Part shown: piece after piece, positions 36,085-47,236 of the stretch | Position numbering within the stretch: position 1 is the first letter of the stretch | Layout: every line of letters begins with the position of its first letter | Origin: Stenocarpella maydis | Taxonomy: Eukaryota; Ascomycota; Sordariomycetes; Diaporthales; Diaporthaceae | Assembly: GCA_002270565.1 (NCBI GenBank) | Contig: NQMI01000144.1 | Coordinates: 1 to 64,000 of the forward strand | Length of the DNA: 64,000 bases | Direction: 5' to 3' | Notes under the pieces: model-generated | What the model saw: the letters and a program-made list of their open reading frames with translations, nothing else | The model's database searches: none | Told to the model about the DNA's origin: nothing | Program-made: the position numbers and the translations under genes

Positions 36085-37630
36085 GAAAATTATTTACTCT
36101 GCTTATATTTATAACCCTTAGAGTATTAAGGAATCTTAGGTAATAATTAAAGAAGAGAAAAAGGAGAAGTAGCTAGCTAGTGAAATTAGTAGTAGTGCTA
36201 AGAGGCAATCTATAGTAAACTAAGTAAATAATACTATAGCAACTATAGTAAGATTAGATATAATGCTAAAATATATAAGAAAGAGGAAAAAGGGTTTAAT
36301 AAATTAGATTTCAACTATATTATAGTAAATCTAGCCTAATTAGCACTAATTAGTACTAATATATATATATTAATAATCCGTAATAAACCGGGATTTTAAG
36401 GCTAAAGTTAGCACCATTTAATGTAAAGTATATTTTTCCTATTAAAATCAACCTATTTAAACCAGTACTATAGCCCCATTAAGCTTTTTAAATTAGTAAA
36501 ATTAATTACAAATAAGCAATTAAGTATAGTTAGTACTAATTAGTACTAACTTTTATCAATTGTTTAGCACTAAGGGGGTTCTATAGTTAATAGAAGTTAA
36601 TAGAAATAGCAAAAGTAGCCCACTTACTAATATAGCCTACTCATTAGTAGACTCTATTAATACTTATTAACTTTTATTAACTTTAGTATCTTGATAATGC
36701 TAATAATTAATAAAAGTTAGTAGTAATTAACCCTAAATATATTTATGACTTATTATTAACTTCACTATATTCATTAATAAAAAAGTTGTAATATATATAA
36801 AAAAAAATTTATAAATATTAAAGTTTTAATATAATACTTTTTTCAATATTAATTATATTTTTAATATATACATTATTCTCATATTAATTGAATGTTTAAA
36901 TGTGAAATATAGTACTATTTATAATAATAACATATATCTTATATTTTGAGAAATAAAATACTTTTAATAATTTAAGCTACTTAAAAACTTAAAGAAATAA
37001 TAGTAAAATTTATAACAGTATATAAAGCTACTTAAACTTTTAATGTTTTATATAATTATAATATTGTAATATGAATAAATAAATAATAAAGTTCTAAAAA
37101 CTTATATAGTAATATTTCTAATTTTATTTAACTTAAAAATAAATATTTCTCAAATATAACATTAACTAAAATATATAAACATTTTTTATAACTTTCTAAT
37201 ATATGAAGTAAAGCTAATCTTTTCCTAGTCTTATATAAGATTATGTCTATAAGTAAATATTAAGTTTAATATTTTATAAATATATAATTAAATTTGAAAA
37301 TTAAATTCAATTATTTTAATAATTATTAAAGAACTTTTTNGACTTAGAAAATAATAATATAAAGTACTTATTAATAATAGAGCTTAAGGAAACTTTATCT
37401 CTTTATAAGTAATAAATTAATATTACCTCATATAGCATAAGAAGAAGGAACCTTATAGACTTAATATAGTAGATAGGACTAAAGTATTCTATAGTAATAG
37501 AATTATTAATATAGAGACTAATCCTCTTTAAACCTAGATCTATAGCTATATAGAATTATTCTTATTTAATATTACTAAAATGGTAGATCATTAGTTAATC
37601 TTAGGAATACCTTAGCTAAGAAACACTAAC
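36085..37630. other. Very AT-rich non-coding block
   Basis: 1.5 kb, almost only A and T in places. It has repeated TTAGTACTAA palindromes (near 36355 and 36530) and paired TTAACTTTTATTAAC-like inverted motifs. One N at 37340. No frame or domain can be read. Probably fully eroded repeats. Confidence 0.6.
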
Positions 37631-38290
37631 TGTCACGAGAGGGAATACAGAGTCAAGGCAACTGTCCTCAATACGTCAATTAAGGTTAAGTCGGCGCTAC
37701 CTTCTATCTAAGAGGAAAGGTTGCGAAGTGTTGTGAGGGCGAGGTTTTGGTCCTAGAGGGTGTGGGCGCACGGGCCACACTGGGTGACTGGGCAACTAGT
37801 GGGGCCCTCAGCACCTACGCACACACTCCCACAGTTTCCGAGTACTTTAAACCTGAAAGATCAAGGGTTTATGTTCGGAATTCGTTGTTAGGTGGTGGTT
37901 GAGCAATATTGTTGACTAACAATAATCACTAGCTGTAAGGCTATCCAATACTAGGATTGAATACTTAGATTGACGACTGAAGAGTCTGTTCTATGAAAGC
38001 TATCTACTATAGTGATAACTATATCCTTATATATTCTGACTCTTTAGTTGGCTTATTGAGGCTCATTATTGCTCGCTTGATCTTAGATAAGTACTTGCAG
38101 CTATTGCTTGCTGTTGCTTATAGTTGCTTGTGTAAGCACTATTAAGCTTGTGGATTTACAGCCCTAACCCTGGATCTCGGTAGGTAGTGCTAACTTAGCA
38201 GTCGGGGTCCTGCGGGGTCGTGTCGTGGCATTTGTCCTGGGTGCCTGGGTCCTCAAAATGGGTCCCTGGGGTGCCATCGTGTTGGCTCAT
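37631..38290 (+). repeat. LTR-like repeat, right (less mutated) copy
   Basis: Opens at TGTCACGAGAGGG just where AT-rich DNA ends. The part from 37845 to 38200 matches 23925-24290. It ends near GGATTTACA or further right, where a GCTCATAACACTATGTCAGAGC stretch resembles the area around a copia-type primer site. A short plus-strand frame beginning at the ATG near 38321 (MVRYDGLDTYDSFPAPPN) could be the start of a lost gag. The exact boundaries and class are uncertain. Confidence 0.5.
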
Positions 38291-38599
38291 AACACTATGT
38301 CAGAGCAGTCAAGATATAATGGTGAGATACGATGGTTTGGATACCTATGATAGCTTCCCTGCTCCCCCAAACTTACTAAATAAACGGACTGAATTTATCA
38401 GCTATTAGAGTTAGAGTTCTTTAATGCAGAATATCTCTCTTCTGGGCTGACGCCCCCTTAGCTTCACCTTACAGTCAACTCCTATTAGTTGGAAAGCCTC
38501 TGCCGGGGCCCTGGGGGCTATTCGTCTAAGTATCTAGGTACTACGGCTCAAATAGGTATGGAGGCGGTCCACCGTCATCGCTCGCTCCGCTCGCTCCTC

Positions 38600-38935
38600 C
38601 AGCAAGCCCCCTTTACGCCACCCAGTAGGACCCTTTGGGCGCCTAGAGAAAGGACCCTCACGTGCCCAGAGGAAGGGCTTCCACGAGGGCCCTTCGCGTA
38701 CCCAGACGAGGGACCTCCGTATGCCTAAAGGACGGCTCTCCACGTGCCTAGAGGAGGGACCTCCATATACCTAGAGGAAGAGCCCTTTATATGCCCATAG
38801 GAGGGCCCTCCATGTTCCCAAAGAGAGGGCTCTCCACATACCGAGAGGAGGGACCTCTAAATACCCACAGGAAGGGCTACCACAAAGGCCCTCCACGCGC
38901 CTAGAGAGAGGGACCTTTTCTTAGGCCCCCTAGGC
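38600..38935 (+). repeat. Degenerate 23-bp minisatellite
   Basis: About a dozen tandem, imperfect units around the consensus TGCCCAGAGGAGGGACCTCC plus a few bases, with spacing near 23 bp. The related repeat at 50815 has about half as many units, so the array length varies between copies. Confidence 0.8.
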
Positions 38936-39021
38936 TCTCTAAGTTAGGGTTTGTGGCCAATCTGGTTGGCAAGAAAACAAGGCACCTTGTCTACACCTTC
39001 TTCCCTCAGCCACGATCGCTA

Positions 39022-39872
39022 ACGTCCCTGGCCCACTTTCGGCCCCCCCCCTGATTCGACCCCCCTTTTCCACACAAACTCACACATTTCAAACAGTAAT
39101 ATCAAATTCAAATAAAATCCTATAACCCTAACCTTAGACTTAAATAATAACATTTTAAAGGAATTATAAGAAAATAATTTTTAAACATAAATATATAATA
39201 TTATTATTCTTGAAATAACTCTTAAATTTTATATATTTAGATTGTTAAAGATTCCTGATAAAATAAATAGAAACACTAATATATTAGCTATAACTTATTT
39301 TCCTTAATATTATATTATAGAATTTAGCTAGAAATTTTACTTCTTCAAAATGATAGTTTTTAATCTGTATACTATTAAATATTTTAAATGTTTTTATTAT
39401 AAATATATTCTTTTATTAATAAAAACTTAATATTAGTTTTTCTTATAGAAACTTCTCTTAAGAAATATATAAAAGCTAAGTTTTCTATTTATAAAACTTT
39501 TATTATTAATAAAAGTTTTAAATTACTAATATTTAATATTTATTTTATACATTTTATTATATAGATATTTTATAAATTTTATATATAACTAAATAAATTT
39601 GAAAATAATATTATCAAGAACTCTTTATATTATCTTAGTAATCCTTAATAATTTAACACTAATATATTTAGAAACTAATTTTAAAATATAGATTTAGTAA
39701 TAGATTAGAGAAGTATGGTATATATAGATATTATCCTTTTCTATACATAAATTTAAAAACTAGGTATTTTTAATACTTTTGTTACATTAATAATAGGTAG
39801 TTAAAAAGGGGGTGTTTAGTATGAGAAGTGGGGGGCCGAATCAGGGGGGGGCCGAAAGTTGGCTAGGGACGT
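39022..39872. mobile_element. TIR DNA transposon remnant or MITE (851 bp)
   Basis: Imperfect terminal inverted repeats of about 45 bp begin ACGTCCCT(G/A)GCC and continue ACTTTCGGCCCC...CTGATTCG. The right end carries the same sequence inverted. TA flanks both ends (39020-39021 and 39873-39874), the target-site duplication of Tc1/mariner/pogo-type elements. The interior is AT-rich and has no readable transposase, either through RIP erosion or because it was never coding. It sits inside the minisatellite-bearing repeat, so it inserted later than that repeat. Confidence 0.75.
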
Positions 39873-40090
39873 TACTTTCCCTCCCCTCTCCATACCCTTC
39901 AAACCGACTTTACGATACCAAACCTCGCTCAGCGTCCTCAGGTTCTCCCACGATCAGAGTGTTCCTAGCATTTACACTAACCAATCAGCATGTATATATT
40001 ATCTAGCCTCTAATTGGTAGAATTTAGCGAACCATCTGGGCAATGGTGTGTCACGATCCGTTCATAGACTATTCTGGACGAATATCAAAT

Positions 40091-41074
40091 GCAACTCACA
40101 TCAGTCAGAGACCACAAGAGCCGTATTAAATTTGGATATGAAGTCCTTACTGCCTCGGAAGTGAACTGCGAAGCGAAACGTCTGTCGCTCCAGCGGATTT
40201 CAAACATCTACAAAACAAAGTATGATATAGAGATCACTGCTTCAGAATCGTGGAGCAACAATGAGGAGGAAAACAGTGGAAATGCATGGCAGAACCGGAT
40301 CATAAAGGCAAATGATGGGACCTTTTTTTATTTATTTATCTGGACAAGAATGGCGTCTTTCACGCATGTAATGCAGATGGTGAGGAGCTCTAAGCCTCTC
40401 ATCTTGAGTGCTTGAAGAGTTGCCTACAAAAGAGCAAACCAGTTGGTATTTCACGACAACCTTTCCATCATTCCCGGATGAGAGAATTGGACCGGACCCC
40501 CCGACGAACCTTGGCCAACCTGACTCCCCATCGCTCCATGGCGCCGGAAAGCTCATCATGTGAGACGGCAGACACATGTGTAGCAGGCCCTGCTCCGAGG
40601 CCCTCTGAATTGCCCAGGTGCCCTCGTGCTGCATAGGCGCTCTGTTCCAATGCCAACCCACCATGAAGACGATAGCTGTAACCCAATTCCAGTAATTTTA
40701 CAGTATCTTGACAGCCGTTATAGCCCCCACACCCTTGCTGTATACATGATGCTGGGCGGCCCCCTGATAGTCCCCTATACTAGTAAGTAAGTTGCTGCTG
40801 AGGCGCTTGAGACCCACGCGGTGCTTAAATAACCAACCCCCATCAACGAGCCGCGCAGGAGGCAGGCACATGAAACGTTTAATCCCACCCGAAGTGATTA
40901 GTGCCTTTTTTGCTTTTTTGCCTCTTCCGAAATGGCCGCAGCCACCTTCCGCGTAAGCACGGGGCAGCTCGACTCTGAACTATCCATCGCCGACTCCTCG
41001 GCTACACGCGCCTTAGCTCTGTAGGCAGGCTCTCGTTCCAGGAGCTCACCATCAAGACCACGACCCTCGATCTC
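40091..41074. other. Intergenic: 3' flank of snf12
   Basis: About 1 kb between the repeat and the Snf12 gene. A 108-codon plus-strand open frame (40089-40415) has no recognised motif and begins inside the repeat end, so I do not call it. Nothing else was seen. Confidence 0.5.
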
Positions 41075-42608
41075 CTAGCGGCGGGTAAACATGAACTGCA
41101 CCGACTCCCTTGCATTCTGTGTCGTCCAGACGCTATCCTTGCCCCCTTTCCTCCACTCGTCGCCTGTGGCGTCCTCGCCGCCGCCGCGCGTGGCCTCGCC
41201 CATGATAACCTCGAGGTCACGCTTCTGGCTGCTGAGCCAGTCGCGCACAAAGTTGGCGGGGTCCTGGGCCAGGCTCTTGAAAAAGCTGTGTTTTGCCTTG
41301 GAGTCGGAGATTGCCTGGATGATGATGGCAAGCTGCTCGTCGAGCACCTTGACCTGGCTGAGCATGTCTGCGTACTGGGGGTCGCGCAGGAATTGCTCCA
41401 ACCTGGCATGGTGGGGGTCGTCGACGGCAACGCGGACGTCGTATACTGTAGGTTGGGGGTTCTTGTGGAACTCCTCGTCAACACGGACTGTGTAGGCAAG
41501 CCTGACTGGCGGGAGGGGTTGGAGGTGAGGAGTGATGAACTCCTGCAGGGCTGGGATGTGGCCTGTGTCCCTTCCGACGACCTGGATCGAGTATGTCAGT
41601 ATACTGGGACCGTGGATGTAGCATCTTGACATGCTTGCCACCTACCCTCTTCAGTAGCTCGTCGCACCGGAAATTCCGCTTCTCCTCGTCTTCTTGCAGG
41701 CCCATCAGCTTGATGTACTCCCACAGGCCCATGACGACTTCGGATCGCGTGGCGGCCTGCATGTCCACCACATCCGACAGCGCGGGGCTGAGCTCGAAGC
41801 GCTCAGGCTCCTCGTGCCTGAAGAGGTTGATGGTGATGTTCATGTTCTCGTCGCCGTTCCTCTTGAAAGTCAACTCGTCAAAGTCGGCCGCGGGTGGCGG
41901 GTTGGTAGTATTGTTGGGTAACCTGTCGGGCTTGTTCCACTCGACGCTCTGCTCAGCACCGTTGCGCATCTTGCTCCGGTCGAAGTCGACCGTCATTTTC
42001 TTGAAGAAGTGCGAGAAGCGCGGGCGCGGCGGTGCCTTAGCAACTGGTGCCTTGGCCTTGTCTGCGGACGAGTCGGTGTCCATCTTGTCGCCGTCGCCGT
42101 CGCCGCCCTCCCTTTCTTTGGGATCCTCCTTCTCGTACTCGTCATCGTCATCCAGCAGCCTCCCCTCGATCTTGACACGGAAGCTTGAGTCCGCGCTGGT
42201 GGAGAAGTCGAAGCTGTCTGCATTGATGCCGCTGCCCTGCCAGACCTGGTCCTCGACGGTGTTTGTGATCCAGATGCGAAGAGTCTTCCACCTCTTGGCG
42301 TTCTTGTTGACAGAATCTACAATGTCCAGCCTCTTGCGCGTGATGGTCGCGTCCAGCCTCCTCTCAAAGTCCCTGAGCTCCTTGTAGCGCTGGACACCGT
42401 CGCTCATGATGCAGTCCTCGACGCCATCGGGCATGGTCTTGTCGGTGGGCTTTTTGGCGCGCAGCTTGGCGCGCTCGACAGCGGCCTGCTGCTGGTGCTG
42501 CTTCTCTGCCAGCTGGGCTTGGTTGAGGGGCACATGGGGAGGGTTGTGCAAGCCCTGGTGGTGCTGCATCATGGGACCTGTTGTGGAAGAAGCGCGACGG
42601 TTAGACAT
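41075..42608 (-). CDS. snf12: SWI/SNF chromatin-remodelling subunit Snf12 (SWIB/SMARCD family)
   Basis: Accessory subunit of the SWI/SNF nucleosome remodeller in the nucleus. Exon 1 (42608-41646) and exon 2 (41581-41075) are joined over a 64-nt intron (phase 0, GTAGGT donor), giving 489 residues. The family core is visible: KPTDKTMPDGVEDCI, VQRYKELRDFERRLDATITR, RWKTLRIWITNTVEDQVWQG, a D/E/K-rich loop, FFKKMTVDFDR, INLFRHEEPERFELSPALSD (start of the SWIB domain), EVVMGLWEYIKLMGLQEDEE and RNFRCDELLKR up to the intron. Exon 2 continues IPALQEFITPHLQPLPPV and a C-terminal helical region. Two in-frame ATGs compete. I chose 42608 (A at -3). An ATG at 42749 would add 47 residues rich in P and Q, and CAG-rich DNA lies further upstream. 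Confidence 0.92.
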
Positions 42609-44580
42609 GATGGCGGACTTTGCCAAGGCCGGCTGGGGCGTGCGGTTGTTGCTTGGGCCTTGGAGAGCTCGTGGGAGGCCGGGCTGTAGCACGGTTGGGA
42701 GGGGAGGGGGGGCAGAGATGGTGTCTTGTTGTTTGTGCGCGAGCGTCATGGATAGGCGGCGGTGGTGAAAGGGAGCAGCAGCGACAGCAGCAGCAGCAGC
42801 GACAGCCGACAGCAGCAGGCACGAGGCACGACACCGGAGGCACAAGGACGGGGAAGTAGTGTATCAGTGGGCTCCGAGTGTGATGAGCAGCGGGACAAGG
42901 ACAAGGACATGCCACGTGCGACGGCTTGACTGCGACGGCGGAAACGCAAAACTCGGATTAAGATTCACTGACGTACCGATTCCTCCGCGTCGTGGAGCAG
43001 GGACATGCGGCGACCTCTGGGGAACATTTTGTGGGAACGGGCGGTATTGCGCCTGCATCTTGCCTCGACTTGGGTTTGCGAACGGGGGGATCGAATCGTG
43101 CTGGACCCGCTTCCGGTCGTGGCGGCTTTCCCAATGGGTTGAGGAGCAAGAATCGGCCTCTCTGGGAAGGGGGCAAACTCGCACCGTCTGTCGGTTGGTG
43201 CCGGGTTCGGTTGATTCTCGACGCGACTTGGCCTGGATGGACTATCGCATTTGACGTGGCAGAGGATGATCCGACTTTGAGGGACGGACGTCTCTCTGGG
43301 ATTTGTGGCCTGGGTCAGAAAGCAGCCACTGCGGCCAAGCGACAGAAGGCTGCAGTGGCTGCACACCACAGCCTACCGCAGGTACGCACAGCAATACGGT
43401 ACAGAAACACTCGCGTACTGCATACAAACTCCACAGCGAGTAGGTATAGGTACACCGCACAACACCAGCTGTCGTACACATATTCAGGTATCTTTTCTCT
43501 TACCTACCTGGGTACGGATGAAATGGTCCGTGCGAGCACGTGCTGTCAAACTGTCTCAGTGTCCTCTCTCCCTTTTCTGCCTCGGATAGGTAGATACGTC
43601 TCAACCCCCTTCGTACTCCTGACCGCCAAAGGTGGTGGCCGGCAACAAGATATCCGTATAAATGTGCCGCTGCGTCTGAGAAATAACCACCTCATCTTTC
43701 TACACCCCACACCCTGCACAGTACATACACAACGGCCCGGGGACCGCGATTGTTGCCGCACATAGGGCACGGTAGCACAGGCTAGCGGGCACCAGGCTCA
43801 CCCACGAAAGGTTCTGCCAGCGCCGAGTGGAGGTACTTACTTGTCTGTCACATCTCATCAGGGGAGGCAGGTCGGCACACGTTTTGACACAATATCAACA
43901 AATCTCCCTGGTTTTTATTCCGAGTCTGCCGCTCTCCCTTCTCTCTCTGCCCTCACCACCTCGCCGCCCCCCGGAACCCCCGAACCCCCGACCCCCCCCC
44001 CCCCGAATCCCCGACCCGTCCTTCCACGCAGCCGGCCTCTTCACGGCCGTTCCGGCCTGCGCCCCGCTCTCAACAAATGCCGATTAGAAGCTTAGCTGTA
44101 ATACAAAGGAACACCACCGTCCTCCTCTTTCCCATGAAGTGGTTACCCCCACCCCCTTCCTGCGTCCCAAACAAAAGGAAGTGTATGTGTGGCTCGACGG
44201 TTTCGCAAATTGAATGCTGGAAAAGAAAAGGGTTGGTTGTGGTAGAGAAGCTGTGATAATGATGATGGTGATGACGACGATGGTGATGATTCTTTCCATG
44301 ACAAACGCGGGTCCTGGTTTCTTTTCTGTTCTCTGCCGAGATCCCCGAATCAAAACAAGCGCCCGCGAGACGCCCCCTTGCCCGCTTGCGCCAGAAAATG
44401 CCAATAACCCCTTCCCTTGACTGCCTTCTCATGTACGCGACTGAGTATATGATCAAAGGTGATGAAATAAGATTGGCCCGTGGTCCATGGTGCGCTGTGA
44501 AAGGCTACTGATCACATGTGAGCCCGCCCATGTGCCTTGCCCATGTGTAGCGTATTATAGTGAAGATTGGGTAGTTGTTT
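42609..44580. other. Intergenic: snf12 promoter and pdk1 3' flank
   Basis: 2 kb. It holds the Snf12 leader (CAG/CAGCGA-rich near 42780-42830), a poly-C run near 43992-44004, and a GAT/GAC microsatellite near 44255-44290. A 257-codon plus-strand frame (42992-43765) is compositionally odd and has no domain; I judge it chance. Confidence 0.5.
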
Positions 44581-47236
44581 TCAGAACGCCGCTGTGCCTA
44601 ACCCGTTCTTCGACTGTCTCTTGCTGAAACGGTTCCTCTTTGCCTGTTGCTCCTCCAGGCTGGCCTGGCTCTTGCTCAGCTGGTTGCGCCCAGACCTATC
44701 GGCAATGCTGAATCCTCCTTCCGGGTATGGCACCTGACGAGACAATGTGCTTGCCGGGCTGGGTGACATGGACGACGACATCTCTCCAAAACCATTGTCG
44801 CTGTTGTAGCCAGACAGGTCTTGGGACATGGCAAGGTCCTTGGCTCTCTCAAGTGCCTCTATCCACTCGTCTACCGTGCCCGCGTCGAGCTGCGAAGACT
44901 TGGGCTGCTCGAACTGGAAATGGGTGCCGTTCTGTCGTCAAGTCAGCATGGGAGTACTCAACATTAGGGGGAAAGAGCGCGCCACCACCAAGACTTACCG
45001 CATCAATGCACCAGACGACCTGCCCCTTCACATCTATCTGAGTCCGCCACGCGCAGTCGGGCGCGACGAGTGAAATCTCCTGCTTGGCCTTCTTCTCCTC
45101 GCCCCCAGCAGGAGCCATCACGATGCGACCGCTGGAGGTGACCATGACCAGTCTTTGCTTTTTCTTCAACGTGCTTCCGCCAAAGAACCGCGAGAATTTG
45201 TTGCTTTGACCGTGCTCACCCCTACCGTGTGGGCTGTTTGGGATTGGAGATGATGTGACTAGTAGGTCACCCAGCTTCAGTATCCTCTCGTTGTTTCGCG
45301 TCAGCACTGGCGACCATTCGATGTCGAGCTGCGTGGGCGGCGGGAGCTCGGTGATTATCCTGGCTGGCCTGCTGCTGCTGCCGTTCTGAGACTGTAAACC
45401 TCTGCCGGACGGCGGGTTTTGGTTGGAGCCGGACGAGGAACCATTCAACTGAATGATCTGTGGCTCCTGCGCGGGCGGTATGTGAGGTCGGAGTCTGGGC
45501 GCCTTCGTCCTCCATAGCCCCTTGCCGAAACTGTGCCCGTCGAAGAACTCGTGATTCTTGATATGCTCGATGGTCAGTCGCCTCCCCGGGTCGAGGACCA
45601 AACATCGCTCGACCAGGTCGCGCGCCGCGGGAGGAAAGCCCGACGGGAAGTCGTATTCGAGTCCAACGATCTTCTGGAATGTCAAGTACTCTGTGCCGCC
45701 CTTGAATGGCGGCCGCCCAGCAAGTAATTGGTAAATAATGCAGCCAAATGCCCATACATCGCTCGCCTTCCCCGCAGTCTTCTCCGTAAGAAGCTCCGGG
45801 CTGACATATTCGGCAGTCCCTACAAACGAGGCTGCCCGTGAACTCCCTTCTGCCGGAGGCGAGTTCTCAGTCTGTGGCCTTGGGTCCCTGGGATCTGGCA
45901 ACAATTTCGCCGTTCCGAAGTCCGTTATTTTGACATGCATGTTGTCATCTAGTAGCACATTTTCCGGCTTCAGGTCGCGATGTATAACACCCCTCGAGTG
46001 CATGTACTCAATGGCGTCGAGAATTTGGGCGCCATAGAACCGTGTGCACTCCTCATCGAATGTATGTGTCCGTTTCAGCACACCCAACAGCTCTCCCCCG
46101 CTGCAAAGGTCCAGGACATAGTAAAGCGACGTCTCATCTTGGAAGGTATAATATAGCCGAACGATACCCGGATGCTCCGTTAACCGATTCAATGTGTTCT
46201 TTTCGATGTTCACGTATTTGATCTTCTTCTCTTTGATGATATGCTTCTTCTCGAGTACTTTGATGGCGTATTCCTTTAGTGACTGCCGGTCTGTGGCCAG
46301 GTAGACTGTGCTGTATGATCCTTCGCCTAGGACCTTGCCGAAAGAGAAGTCACGGACACCCTTCTTGACGGATCGTATAATCGTCTTGCCCTGTGCATCG
46401 ATCTCTCTCCTGATGCCGACCGCGGCGCCTTTCTCTTGCCATTCCTCACTGTTGCCCGGCTGCGGCAACTCTGGTCCAAAGTTGTTATTGTTGGGTTGGG
46501 CCATTGGAGCCCCCACCGTGGAGACGAAGCCACCGCCTCGTCCCTTGGAACTTTTCCTTGGGGGCAATGCCGCACCGCCGGCGCCTGGGGGTAGCGTGCG
46601 CCGCACTTCTGGATTGTACGACCGCTCTCGATAGCTGGGGGACCGCTGAGGTACTTGGCCCGCGTAGGGTACTCGCATGGATCTCGAGTTGCTCCGCGTG
46701 GGGAGGTCAAACATGGACGCCCTGGAGCTCTCCGGCCTCAGAGAGTTGTTATAAGAGCTAGGACCTGCTTCGGCGTTGTACGAGACAGAAAGGGGGTCTG
46801 ACAGGTGTCCTGAGGGCGGCCAAGAGGTTTTCTGGTACTGCCGTTCCGGGCCGTCCATTGGTGATGTGTGAGGAGGGGGGAGTTGAGGGGGAATTGACTG
46901 GGCGGCAGGAGGCAGTGAGGGAGCGTCTTGGGTTGGTTGTGCGTATTCGGGGTTGGCTGCGGGCGGTGGACTCGATAGGGGTTCCGTAGTTTGGTAAGCC
47001 TTGCCGTCACTGGGATCGAGGGACTGTTCCTCGTGGGGGTTACGCGAGGGACGGTCCTCGGAGTGTTGCGGCTCGTCTAGAGGCTGGGAGGGCAAAGGGC
47101 TGCTGCTGCCGTGGTTGTCGTCTGCGGCCGTGGTGGGTTGTTCGGCGGTAGGACTGGGCTCGCTGTCGGATTCATCTGACAGATTGGCGATTCGCAGACC
47201 GCCCAGGGCCCTGGACAGGCTTATGTCGCCATTCAT
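44581..47236 (-). CDS. pdk1: PDK1-type AGC master kinase (Pkh/Ksg1 ortholog) with PH domain
   Basis: Phosphorylates activation loops of other AGC kinases (Ypk, Pkc and S6K types) in cell-wall-integrity and sphingolipid signalling. Exon 1 (47236-44999) and exon 2 (44931-44581) are joined in phase 0 over a 68-nt intron, giving 862 residues. The N-terminal 300 residues are S/P/Q-rich and disordered. Kinase (about 303-570): GEGSYSTVYLA loop, YAIKVL lysine, CSGGELLGVL, HRDLKPENVLL, ITDFGTAKL, activation loop SFVGTAEYVSPELL and WAFGCIIYQLLAGRPPF. The missing AGC C-tail hydrophobic motif is normal for PDK1. A PH-like domain follows (about 650-790, ILKLGDLLVTSSP, KKKQRLVMVTSSGRIV), with the intron inside it just before NGTHFQFEQP. 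The C-terminus is S/K-rich. Budding yeast Pkh1/2 lack this clear PH domain; filamentous fungi keep it. Confidence 0.93.

Larger units (their letters stand above)
23751..37630. other. AT-rich, RIP-like repeat island
   Basis: Across this stretch the composition falls from gene-like GC to strongly AT-rich, and every recognisable reading frame is broken by stops. Where two copies of a repeat can be compared (LTR pairs, flanking direct repeats), most differences are C/T or G/A. In the flanking repeat at 23925 many are TG to TA changes, as RIP makes. It holds no intact host gene that I can support. Contents are listed separately. Confidence 0.85.
38495..40090. repeat. Minisatellite-bearing dispersed repeat, copy 1 (interrupted)
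   Basis: The left part (38495-38955) matches 50815-51070 and the right part (about 39985-40090, ACCAATCAGCATG... to CTATTCTGG(A/G)CGAATA) matches 51080-51190. Between them lie extra sequence and the TIR element at 39022-39872. Near the two ends GCTATTCGTC and GACGAATA are inverted relative to each other, hinting at short terminal inverted repeats. No protein is encoded. Confidence 0.7.

Noticed and set aside
40089..40415. 108-codon frame next to the minisatellite repeat
   Set aside because: Starts within the repeat end and shows no recognisable feature. Kept only as a note.
42992..43765. 257-codon plus-strand open frame upstream of snf12
   Set aside because: No domain, irregular composition, no ATG context or intron logic. 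It overlaps the snf12 promoter and open frames on the other strand.
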